Assembly (NCBI RefSeq): GCF_964340395.1
Contig: NC_135558.1
Span: forward strand, 19,583,371 to 19,647,370
Reading direction: 5' to 3'
Length of the DNA: 64,000 nucleotides
DNA from: Glandiceps talaboti
Lineage: Eukaryota; Hemichordata; Enteropneusta; Spengelidae
A program made the position numbers and the translations under genes. Within the stretch, counting starts at the first letter, position 1. Every line of letters starts with the position of its first letter. The notes below the pieces were generated by a model. It did not search any database and was not told where the DNA came from. It was given only the letters and a program-made list of their open reading frames with translations. Below are positions 35,416 to 44,970 of the stretch, in pieces.

Positions 35416-36975
35416 ATGGGGACTGTAGCGTTTCGTACAACGTGGCTTATTCTACTTTTATTTGGTATAATTGGTATTGTCGTCACGGTTTGGTATACCA
35501 CCATTGAAGACATGGAATGGAGAATTGTGAAAAACAGCCACTCTGGACCTCGACCAAATCAAGCATATTTCGAAAGAAACCCACACATGAGAATTTTTTC
35601 ACCGATTTCTAAATATATTTCTGTTGGAAAAGAAGACGATCAGATTGAGTCACCATGCAAATGTGCGAACACGAAGATTACAGACAAGTTGAATTCTTCG
35701 GCAAAACTACGGCGAGAACGTGAATTGACAGAGTGGAATAGACAGCATAGGCAATCCAGCGATCCGTTGATGATGTGTGAAGCCTTTACACCACTACGAT
35801 ATCCTGCAGGTGGTGTTACCGTTCAACCACTCAAGTCAACACGTCTACATGGTCTACGATTACACGTCGCTATCGCTGATTTCCTACCTGAAGATCAACA
35901 GCTTCGGATTGTGCTAAGATGTAAAAATTTGAAGGGAGTGTTAGTTGTATTCAAACATGAGGGTAATACGAGTGTGGGAGTTAGTGGAAATGACTCTACC
36001 GAAATGATTATCACAGCTAACAAGGATGGACTACATGCTCTCAATACAGTTTTGGCAAATTTAAACTATAAAAGCACAGTTTATGATATCAATACAAGAG
36101 ATATAATCTATATCACAATGTTAAATTTTGATATCGCTGTTCACGTTCACATAAAAAAACCGGCAGTACCAACGTTGTACGACCCAGGCCCTTCCGGTGA
36201 TATCAACTCATTGGTAACTATTATCACAAAAACGTTTGAACGGTATGGTTCAGTCAAAACACTAATATCTAGCATACATAAATTTTATCCGAATATGGCC
36301 ATCATTGTCGCCGACGATTCCGAGGTTCCTGAAAAAATTAACATTCCTAATGTAAAGCATTACATTATGCCTTTTGCAGAAGGATGGTTTGCTGGTAGAA
36401 ATTTAGCACTCAGTCAGGTAAGAACCAAGTACTTTGTTTGGGTAGATGACGACTTTGTGTTCACTGAAGGAACTCACCTTGAAAATTTCCTCGAAAAATT
36501 CAAACATCCAAACTTGACAATTGACGTTGTCGGTGGGACGTTTGGAGATGCGAACGGTAAACGCCGAACGAACACAGATTGCTTAGGTTGTCGTACACTT
36601 GAAGTTACTAATAACTATGAAAATGATGACGGAGACTGTTTGGTTCTCAGTAACAAGAAATACCATGCTGTAAAAGAATTTCCCGAATGTTTCTACGCTG
36701 ATGGCACAGATAATTTTTTCATGGCTCGAACCAGTACAACCAGGAGCGTTGGTTTTGACCCAGTTTACAACAGAATGGGACACATTGAATTCCACATCGA
36801 TGGATTGGGAAAACTGCGTATGATGGGATGTACAGACGTTAACATTTTACATAAGAGAGTTACTAATAAAAAGTACTATAAATATCGGGAACTTGGACAA
36901 CATTTCAACAAAAACCGAAATTCATGCAATTTGCACACACTATTCAAGAACAATTTGCAATGTTTTAATTTTTAG
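35416..36975 (+). CDS. B4GALNT1-like: Beta-1,4-N-acetylgalactosaminyltransferase-like, GT12 family, copy 3
   Basis: Intact 519-codon single-exon paralogue. An in-frame TAG (35,395-35,397) lies a few codons upstream, from TCGG to TAGG. This excludes the 30-base GTG extension possible in the other copies and supports the ATG start for all three. Membrane anchor and GT-A motifs match the other copies. Notable changes are A69S, K293N and T295A beside the IIVADDSE strand, and K351E just after the VDDDFVFT motif. The last two are close to the active site and could alter kinetics or substrate choice. It shares I21, T28, D74, Q113, R148, V178 and S260 with copy 2, but the C-terminal YYKYRELGQH with copy 1. 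Confidence 0.9.
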   Translation: MGTVAFRTTWLILLLFGIIGIVVTVWYTTIEDMEWRIVKNSHSGPRPNQAYFERNPHMRIFSPISKYISVGKEDDQIESPCKCANTKITDKLNSSAKLRRERELTEWNRQHRQSSDPLMMCEAFTPLRYPAGGVTVQPLKSTRLHGLRLHVAIADFLPEDQQLRIVLRCKNLKGVLVVFKHEGNTSVGVSGNDSTEMIITANKDGLHALNTVLANLNYKSTVYDINTRDIIYITMLNFDIAVHVHIKKPAVPTLYDPGPSGDINSLVTIITKTFERYGSVKTLISSIHKFYPNMAIIVADDSEVPEKINIPNVKHYIMPFAEGWFAGRNLALSQVRTKYFVWVDDDFVFTEGTHLENFLEKFKHPNLTIDVVGGTFGDANGKRRTNTDCLGCRTLEVTNNYENDDGDCLVLSNKKYHAVKEFPECFYADGTDNFFMARTSTTRSVGFDPVYNRMGHIEFHIDGLGKLRMMGCTDVNILHKRVTNKKYYKYRELGQHFNKNRNSCNLHTLFKNNLQCFNF

Positions 36976-36988
36976 CTCAACTGAGCTG

Positions 36989-37039
<51 letters not shown>

Positions 37040-37400
37040 CAACTTAAAGTCAAATACCACTGGACCGATTACCTTGGGTGTCTAGTTGGGACATTGTTCA
37101 AAACAAACTGATCTTACCACCGATGGGTGATGATTTGGGTGATTTGAAAAATATGATCTTTGGTAAAAAATGTAGACTCCAGAACTGTTCATGACATGAT
37201 GATCCCATCAGTGATATGTGAATTAGGTATGAAATTTCGTCCTTTTGGTCAAAAATTTGGAATTCCAAAATAATTGAGTAGAATGGGTTGAAATTTAATG
37301 GGAATGATCTTAGTGGTGTTTAGATTGAGAATTGTTTATCATGATTGGCCCTAGCAACCATGACCACGCGCTTAGCAATATTGAAAATAATATAGCGTGA
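36974..37400 (+). repeat. (TG)n-anchored dispersed repeat, forward A, copy 3
   Basis: Equivalent of 6017-6440, with a TG tract of intermediate length (36,991-37,036). Confidence 0.75.
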
Positions 37401-37847
37401 ACTCCATGTTGTAGCCTCTTCAGCTCGAAAAAACAGACCCGATTTTAGACCAAAGGGCTAGTAAATGAACCCAAAATATCAGTACATGTGTACGTAATCA
37501 AGCAGGTGGAGTAGCTTATAAGCATGTCTATCAGTGAGCGCCAGCAAGTTTATGTATTAATTTATTGTATTTCTGTATTTAGTAAACTAGTTTGCCACCT
37601 CTTGTCAATACCGCCAATGGACAAATGAAAACCTCACCATTGTAAATTGTAAGCTCCTATGCAGCGCTATAGCAACCGTACAAAAGTCGACCTCCACAAC
37701 GTCCGGACCAACTTTCCAAGGTAGCGATGCCTTCAGTGGCCGCCATTGAAGGCAGTGGTGTACTATACTACATGTATATCAACAATGCGTGGGAGTTTAT
37801 GGCGGCCCGTTCTGGTCACAATTATGTAGAAATAATAAAACTACTGC

Positions 37848-38485
37848 TGTAATTAATATTATATATTCCCCAAATTATTTCAATGTGTTAGAATTAGTTT
37901 AATGTCGTCTAGAATTTATTTTTATAATGGTTGCAATTAATAGTATGCACTCCTTGAATTAATTAAATGTGTTTTCAATTAATTTCATGTGGACTATAAT
38001 CAATTTTTATAGTAACTGCAATTAATATTATGTATTCCTTGACTTAATTACACATGTTTTGATTAATTGTATGTACTGGACTTATTTTTATGTAGTCTAG
38101 AATTAATTTTATGTATTCCTTGAATTAGTTTGTATGGTTGCTGCAATTAATATTATGTATTCCTTGAATTAATTAAATGTGAGTTGATTAATTTTATATA
38201 CTGTAAATACGTTTATGTAGTCTACAATTGATTTTATGTATTCCTTGAATTAATTAAATGTGAGTTGATTAATTTTATATACTGTAAATACGTTTATGTA
38301 GTCTACAATTGATTTTATGTATTCCTTGAATTAATTAAATGTGTTTTCGAGTAATTTTATGTACCGGTCTTAATTTTATGTAGTCTAGAATTAATTTCAT
38401 GTAGTCTAGAATTAATTTTATGTATGTTCCGAATTAAGTTTTTCTATGTGCTGAATTAATTCTGTGTATGTCCCGAATTAATTTT
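37848..38485. repeat. AT-rich AATTAATT degenerate tandem block, copy 3
   Basis: As in copies 1 and 2, with an extra perfect ~80-bp tandem duplication (about 38,170-38,330) not seen in them. Candidate poly(A) signal AATAAA at 37,834. Confidence 0.85.
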
Positions 38486-38744
38486 GCCCCTACAATCCTT
38501 TGTGCGTGATTTCTTATTCGAAATGGCAGTGCCCGCAGTGGTACTTGGCGGGTTGTCATCGAGAAAGGAATCAAGGAGGATTCTACCAATTTATGCTCAA
38601 TCTAAAATCGAGTTTTTCTGTCTCCCCTGAATTTAGGATCGACAGACGATCTATATGAAGTTAAGTTTCGAATGTTTGATGCCACAGGGACTCTGTCTTT
38701 GCTTTTCCCGCCCCAAAATGAACCACTGTTTTCAATGCCTACGC

Positions 38745-39061
38745 TACACGACCGGTCGTACGACCAAATTTTGGTCGTGGATAACAGTACCTTATACGAT
38801 CGTATGGTCATGACATGTATTTTTTCCAATGACTTCTCTCGACGACCGATCGTATGGTCGTGGGCCACGACCATACGCGACCGGTCGTGGAGAAAAATCA
38901 TTGGAAAAAATACATGTCACGACCATACGATCGGTCGTCGAGAAAAGTCATTGGAAAAAATAGGCATGTATTTTTTACACCGTCTTTTCTCCACGACCGG
39001 TCGTATGGTCGTGGCGTGTATTTTCCAATGACTTTTCTCCACGACCGGTCGTATGGTCATG
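38745..39061. repeat. Palindromic minisatellite, copy 3 (with inverted repeats)
   Basis: Shorter and rearranged. Around 38,864 the repeats switch strand: TATGGTCGTGG is followed directly by GCCACGACCATA, giving ~40-bp inverted arms (about 38,826-38,903). A second reversed repeat follows, then the array returns to normal orientation near 38,962. The ~330 bp that separates the solitary motif from the array in copies 1 and 2 is absent. Confidence 0.85.
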
Positions 39062-39065
39062 GCAC

Positions 39066-39314
39066 AGTGACTTAGAAGAGCTGTTGACAATCCGAGGCTC
39101 TGGTCGCACCCTCCGTTCTACTTCGAGTGGTGCTATTAACCTACAAAACCTAGTTTTTTACGGTGGTCGATCGTTTTCAATCTGTGCTCCACACTTATGG
39201 AACACTTTGCCGGCACAACTCAGGGCAGTTCAATCACTTGAAAATTTTAAACAATCGTTGAAAACATTTATTTTTAAGTCATTTTGTATAAGTATAGTCA
39301 GTGCTACAATCTGA
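39066..39314 (+). mobile_element. Non-LTR retrotransposon reverse-transcriptase tail (best preserved)
   Basis: An open frame reads LLTIRGSGRTLRSTSSG, then a GGRSFSICAPHLWNTLPAQL-type motif and VQSLENFKQSLKTFIF. This matches the typical C-terminus of reverse transcriptases of Jockey/CR1-like LINEs: R-x-LRS, then APxLWNxLP, then SLxxFKxxLKTxLF. The catalytic domains are absent, so it is a 5'-truncated, inactive fragment fused to the palindromic array. Copies 1 and 2 are damaged versions. Confidence 0.75.
39302..39310. other. Empty insertion site of the 154-bp element
   Basis: Single TGCTACAAT running straight into CTGATTAAAATCC, where copies 1 and 2 have the element between two copies of this 9-mer. 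Confidence 0.85.
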
Positions 39315-39429
39315 TTAAAATCCGATGTAGATGTCGGCTAATCGTGCATTGCTATCTTACCATCGTTATTTAGCTTGAATTGACCTTCGTAGTACATGTT
39401 TACGTTTTTAGCCTGATCGCCTCCTCTAG
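39311..39429. mobile_element. Truncated hairpin element with flipped centre; edge of the array
   Basis: Left arm as in copies 1 and 2 through GTACATGTTTACGTTTT. The next bases (GCCTGATCGCCTCCTCTAG, 39,411-39,429) match the reverse complement of the centre in the other copies. Unique sequence follows. The array therefore ends inside an inverted repeat. Confidence 0.7.
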
Positions 39430-40500
39430 CTCTTAAAATGATAATGGCTTTATTTATGCTATCGAAAACACCATTGGGAATATTCAAGGTTACAGCTAGA
39501 TACGCAAGTTCTCCCTGTGTGGAAACTGTTTTGCATAAATTATCAACTAGTTGACCTCAGTTTCAAAGTCTAAAGTTCAAACTAAAGCCCGAATATCTTG
39601 GAGCAAACTGCTCAGCATTGAAGGCGCCATTTCATTCTTTGAGTGCTTATTATTTACTATCAGCCCTTTACTGGGGAACTTCGAAGAAATGACACAGGAG
39701 AGGCCCGGGAACATAGTTTACGATGTGTTGAGTTGAACATGATGGCATGATTGATGACATAGAAATAAAAATGTCAATATCGCTGCAATAAATAATGTGA
39801 AATCCCGATCACACTGTGACCATTAAATAATGTTTACATAATGAAAAATGATTTTAAAAACCTTAATTTATTGTGAAATAATAATAATCATACAATAATT
39901 AGTTTATGGTTTTACCATTATTTTGTACTTATTAATTGAATATTTCATATTTTTGAATGATATTGTCATTATTGTATCATTAATTGACAGTCTTATCGTT
40001 ATTTTGTAGTTACTATTCATTTTGTGATAATAATGTAATTTTTTATCTTTATTTAATGATTAGTGTTATCATTATTTTGTACTTATTAATTCAATATTTC
40101 ATAATTTGTTGATGATATTGTCATTATTTTACCATTAATTGGCAGCTTTATATCATTATTTAGTACTTAATTGATAATCAGTTTATATGGTGTTATTATT
40201 AATCCACAATTTTATTATTTGTAATAAAAAATCACGTTTTTCATGTAATAAAACCGACGTTTGTAATAATTGCCGAAATTTGTAATAAATCCGAATATTA
40301 TGGTGATCCAATAGCCTGAAATACAGTATTGTATGTAATTTTTTATCAGACATTGTTTTTACACAAATTATCATAAACAAATCACAATACGTACACATCA
40401 ATTATTTAAATTTGTTGGAATTTGGTTCCACTGATGTGAAGACGCTGGAGGAAGCTCAGTTCTCAAAGAAAAAATGTACTTTTGACAAATTAACAGAAAA
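39430..40500. other. Non-genic AT-rich sequence with degenerate repeats
   Basis: At about 39,870-40,170 blocks such as ATTATTTTGTACTTATTAATT and GATATTGTCATTATT recur two to three times. At 40,215-40,300 TTTGTAATAA-like words repeat four times. Open frames are short and of low complexity; I see no gene. Confidence 0.6.
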
Positions 40501-40539
40501 TGGATTCATCTTCAACGTCTGAATATAACAAAATAATAG

Positions 40540-40740
40540 AAGTATTGGACCCACAAACTAACGCGATTTGAAATTCGATGCACCGATAACAACACGATCA
40601 AATTGCGTCGTAGACGAACGATACATGCAGACGAAAAACTATTGATATGCAAATACGAACGTAAGCATGAATAGATGACATGACACGTATAAATCAACTG
40701 AAACCTCATTAATCTATTCACAATATTTAACGTCTTCAGC
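40540..40740. repeat. Octamer-containing module, instance 1
   Basis: Contains GACGAAAAACTATTGATATG then CAAATAC, a CGTATAAATC box, CCTCATTAATCTATT and CAATATTTAACGTC. The same word order recurs at 41,520-41,745. The shared core ATGCAAAT is the POU/Oct octamer. Confidence 0.5.
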
Positions 40741-41000
40741 CCGAGTGGGCGAAAGAGAATGTTTCCTTTGTCAAGTAACTTGCATTTCATTATCACAAGC
40801 TTACAGATTTGTCAATACATTTTCTTGTACATCTGTTTGCAGGTGTTTATGAATTAAAAGAACATGGCGATTGGTTGATGGGCTTGCAAGATTGAAACGA
40901 GAACGCAATTATTTTTCATGATTTGAACCATCTGCTCACTTTCCTTCTAATTCTTTTTAAATATGGAATTCATGTTAACATATGTTAGAATTAGTAAAAA

Positions 41001-41153
41001 ATGGCCTGGTGCGGACGTGCTATCCGGGTTCCTGTGACACGTACCGAACGTCAATTGATTTTGGAAGCTATGGGCCAGTGTGCTAACAAGTATCAACTGA
41101 TAGCAGATCGTGTTCGTGCAAATTACAAGACATTTACATTATTCGCCCTGTAG
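41001..41153 (+). CDS. Short open frame, unidentified, 50 codons
   Basis: Starts AAAATGG and reads MAWCGRAIRVPVTRTERQLI, then a helical, basic stretch (ADRVRANYK). Its composition (R, Q, A) is unlike the AT-rich surroundings, and an R/Q-rich stretch continues in another frame (RRGIRVQRHQNRQLF) to about 41,225. It could be an exon or a decayed fragment of a transposon protein. No family recognised; existence as a gene is uncertain. Confidence 0.15.
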   Translation: MAWCGRAIRVPVTRTERQLILEAMGQCANKYQLIADRVRANYKTFTLFAL

Positions 41154-41519
41154 TAAGACGTGGAATAAGGGTCCAACGTCATCAGAACAGGCAATTGTTT
41201 GCACAAATAGGAAACGACCAGAATTTATGACAGGGGTGGACTCGGAATATTGTGATCATGAACACTTTTATTATTATTGATACCTTGATAGCCAGTTATA
41301 AAGGATGTATAGTGGGTTTCGTAATGGTGCTGGTCGACAATAACACAACGACCCGATCGTCGAATAGTATACGTCATGACTACATCAACATTTGTTAAGG
41401 TTTCACAGCTTTTTGCAACACTTTTGGAGTGGAGATCGGTTATTTATTTGTTCTCGGCTTCTTCGCTTCATCGGCTTTATGCACATTCACAAAACAAGTT
41501 ACTTGACTGTGTAGACAGT

Positions 41520-41745
41520 GGGAAAAAAATGATATCCTTATGCAAATAAAATGCGTCGTATAAATCGACGAAACTCATTATCTTTTGTCAATATTTTACG
41601 TCGACGAAAGTGGACGTATGCAAATTTTAGAACGAAAACAGCCGAAAACATAACACATTTCAGAACGAACGCTGACGAAAGTCTATTGTTATGCAAATAC
41701 AGAGTGACGTATAATTCGACATGGCAGACGAAAAGCTCATTAAGG
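41520..41745. repeat. Octamer-containing modules, instances 2 and 3
   Basis: TTATGCAAATAAAATGCGTC, CGTATAAATCGACGAAACTC and CAATATTTTACGTC, followed by GACGAAAGTCTATTGTTATG, CAAATAC, GTGACGTATAA and GAAAAGCTCATTAAG. Same order as 40,540-40,740, with three ATGCAAAT octamers. Confidence 0.5.
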
Positions 41746-41749
41746 GGGA

Positions 41750-43300
41750 GGTGTCAAATTCAAAAAAGTCGATAGATTTTTTTTTATACTTTGCATACCT
41801 AAGCAGTGATATCTGAATATGTAAAAAATAAATGCAAAGAAAATGCTATGTCACCACCTTAACCTTTGTTTTCAAGATAATGACCGTTTCTTGTATCTAC
41901 ACATGTTGTTTTGGGTCAAAATAAGTAGATTTACAACAATTAACTACATCACAATTTTTGGCAGTTAAAGATTATCCCTGGAGCACGTAATGAACTTACA
42001 AATTTTAGTGCAATGTGTATTATGTCCAGACATGTTTGTTTGTAATTTCTTTTCATTATTTCATAAAATGCTATGTTATTTTATCCCCAGCTACTTTACG
42101 ATTTTTAAAGAAAAATGTAAGAAAACTGCAAAAAAGGATAAAAGTCCAATGTATTATTCCAGCTATTTATCAATGACAAAATAATATTGGGTCACCATGT
42201 CCGTTTAAATTCTGGAATTGAAATCGTAACCCCACACCCCATCTAAATTTGGACATTTTGACAGAATTTTTTTAATGAAATATTGTTGAATTTTGACAAA
42301 AATTAAAATGAGCTTGTTCAACTTGGCACATATGTATAATGTACTAATGCCTCTTAATGATTATACAACAAAAATCATTGTGTGAATGCTAACTTTAAAA
42401 TGCCAGTAAAAATGCTACCCTCCACCCCATAAAAATTTCAACATTTTGAACAAAGATCACTTGACATTGTACAATATTGGAACACACAGGCACCAAGGTA
42501 TATTTCTGTCAGTTCATATGTATGATAAATCAACTGCACTATTAATGTGTAGGGTTTATGTATTTCTCCCAAAGCCAAAGTGGCCATAATATTCATAATT
42601 ATGACCCCACCCCTAATTTCAACATTTTTGGACACAATTCACATGACTCAAAATTTCATAATACTGGAACACATGGGTACCAAGGGATAGTTCTGTCAGT
42701 ACATAATTATGTATGATAAATCAACACATTAGGGGTGTCAATAGTTCAATGTAGGATAAAAAGCTAAAAACATTTAGTCCCACCCCCTAACTTAATTGGC
42801 CAAAATTAAAAATGTCCATCCAATTTCAAATCAGTATGTAGTAATACTATGAATACAAAGCCAGTATGTAGTGAGGAAAAATAGATCTTATGTTGACACT
42901 TGATTTTAGTGCTGTGCTATAGTGAAAATTCTTGCATTTCTCAATTTAGGAAATATTTTTAAAAAAGAAATAATTGCATGTTTAGGGGTACAAACAGACC
43001 CATTAAAAAGTAAAATCGTTTCTGCAGGATGAGAACTAGACAACTAAAAAAACACCCCAAAAGTTAAAGAATTTAATTTTTCATCCTACATTGATTTGAA
43101 ATATATATTGATCTCGCACCTTATATTTCATTCTCACATTGTTGAAACAGTTAAATGTTGATTTCATGTAAGGAAATTGCTAGTGTTATATTCTGGAGTA
43201 TGGTCACTATGAAAAAGGAAATAACTCATATCATATCAGTACCTGTTGATCCACTGAACACGGCATGCAGTATACGTACCTAGCCACATGATAAAATGGC
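41750..43300. repeat. Non-genic region with ~170-bp degenerate tandem repeat
   Basis: From about 42,225 to 42,800 three to four imperfect repeats share CACCCC-TAAATTT-CAACATTTT, then ATACTGGAACACA-GG-ACCAAGG, TCTGTCAGT and TATGATAAATCAAC. The remainder is AT-rich and without a recognisable gene. Confidence 0.6.
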
Positions 43301-43549
43301 GTTGCACACACTGTGAGGCCCAAAAGCTGTAGCTACTAGATGTATTTTGATTTTGGTAGAACCTCTCATTGAAATCTTATTAATGTTACCATGGATACTT
43401 CTTTCATGGGGACACAATGTAGATAGTCTTTATACAACTTGTATGATTTGTTGCAATTTGAACTGTAGGCTTTAAAACAAACTATAAATTCAATAATTTT
43501 AAATTGGCAGGACGTTACTATACTGATACAGGGATATGTAATGGCCGCG

Positions 43550-43740
43550 GCCGGCCGGGGGCTCCATTGCTGTCCACGACCAGTCGCAGGGTCATGGCCC
43601 AGTGAAGAAGAAGTATTTTTGTTTTCACTGTCGATTCTCCACTGGTAAAACGGTCGTGGCCTCATTTTTAAATACGAGAAGTATACGTAGCGTTTCACTT
43701 TTTTTCTCCACGATCGGTTGTACGGTTTCTGATAATTATC
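43550..43740. repeat. Diverged relative of the palindromic minisatellite, outside the array
   Basis: CCACGACCAGTCGCAGGGTC then ATGGCCCAGTGAAG, a T-rich run with TCACTGTCGATTCTCCAC, then CGGTCGTGGCC and TTTCTCCACGATCGG. Word order and spacing match the 8069-8480 array and its border with the retrotransposon tail (GGTCATGGCACAGTGA). A GC-rich island GGCCGCGGCCGGCCGGGGG lies at its left. Confidence 0.65.
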
Positions 43741-44104
43741 ATTGTTGTTTTTCTTGTAACTTGACAAACATGATTTTAGCATCGATGAGACATCAATGGT
43801 TTGAGAAAACGCACACACTAACAATCAAATGATTGATCTAGTGCTTTGACCCCATCAATCGCCCTTTAGCGCTGGTGACACTGCTGACCTATCGAGCGTA
43901 TGCTTCCAAAACGAATGTAGTTGCGCTGCATAATTATAAATACAGCTGACTCTAGATCTGACCCTAATAACAATGACAAACATGTGACACACAAGGTCAA
44001 TGACATGACGTACACAATCAGGTTGTAATAAAATCACTACACAGTCTCTGGTCCTAAAGGACTCATAAATTTCCATTAGTCGACATGGGATTTCGATTTA
44101 CTTC

Positions 44105-44454
44105 CTCCCAATTTCAACTCGCCCCAATTTCAGTTCGCCCCTTTGTCAACTCCAATTTCTTCCCACTCATTCAAAATCACGTAGGAGAGTAATTTACAGA
44201 TCTTTGCAATATGATGTGCATGCGCATGTATTTTAGTAAATATAAAAGACGCTACGTCTTCAAAGACGTAAAAACCGTTTCAGTTTGGTTTATGGTCCAT
44301 GGTTTATCCCTCCCTTGTTTTGGCAGGAAAACCAGACCTCTATTGTCGTAACAGATACTGAAAAATATAACATTCAGTCTAGGAATCCCATGCACTGAAA
44401 TCGGGACGAGTTGACACTTGGGCGAGTTGAAATGGGACAAGTTGAAATTGGGAG
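44105..44454. mobile_element. 350-bp element with ~55-bp terminal inverted repeats
   Basis: Left end CTCCCAATTTCAACTCGCCC continues with two more AATTTCA(A/G)(C/T)TCGCCC-like repeats. The right end is the inverted match (..CGAGTTGAAATGGGAC.., ..GTTGAAATTGGGAG). Each arm is thus a short tandem repeat as well as an inverted repeat. No coding capacity; a non-autonomous transposon is likely. No clear target duplication seen. Confidence 0.7.
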
Positions 44455-44714
44455 AGATGATCTGGATCCGTCACCGATGTTATGGTACAGCACCATGCAG
44501 AGTTTCCTAGATCACTAATTACTGACCGTGTGTTTGACTGAGGACACAGCTAATGTACACAAACAATTTCTCACATTTTTATCGTGCGATGTGTTTAGCT
44601 TGTCCATTACGGTACTACGCTATATATAGAGAATACATCTCAACCGGCGACCATTACGATACTGCGGTATATCTCAGACTAGTCTCAAATCTCGTTGCAT
44701 ACACATCCAGAGCT

Positions 44715-44970
44715 AAAAAAAAAAAAAAGTTTTGGCCTCAAAAAAAAAAAAAATTTGGATCTGTAAAAAAAATTGTTTGGGCTCATGAAGTAAAAAAATT
44801 TGTTATGCAAATAAATTTTCTGCTTTGTAAAAGGAAGTTTTGTCTTACAAATTTGAACTTTTTGCTTTGATATTTCTATTTTGAACCAAAAAATAATGTT
44901 TTGTCATATGAAACAAATTTTTTATCCTTGTACTGAATATTTTGCTCTCAAAAAATGTATTATTTCTTCC
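44715..44970. repeat. A-rich homopolymer runs
   Basis: Several A(7-13) runs separated by TTTGG-, TGGATCTG- or TGGGCTC-like words. The 105-codon open frame across it (44,553-44,870) is lysine/phenylalanine low complexity and not accepted as a gene. Confidence 0.6.

Larger units (their letters stand above)
30426..39429 (+). repeat. Tandem segmental unit, copy 3 (truncated)
   Basis: Third copy, collinear with the others through the gene (35416-36975) and the retrotransposon tail. It then stops inside a small inverted-repeat element near 39,410-39,429. The 55-bp minisatellite, the second forward (TG)n repeat and the LTR-like segment found in copies 1 and 2 are missing, and unrelated sequence follows. 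This marks the right edge of the array. Confidence 0.93.

Noticed and set aside
44553-44870. 105-codon open frame rich in K and F
   Set aside because: Created by A-homopolymer runs.
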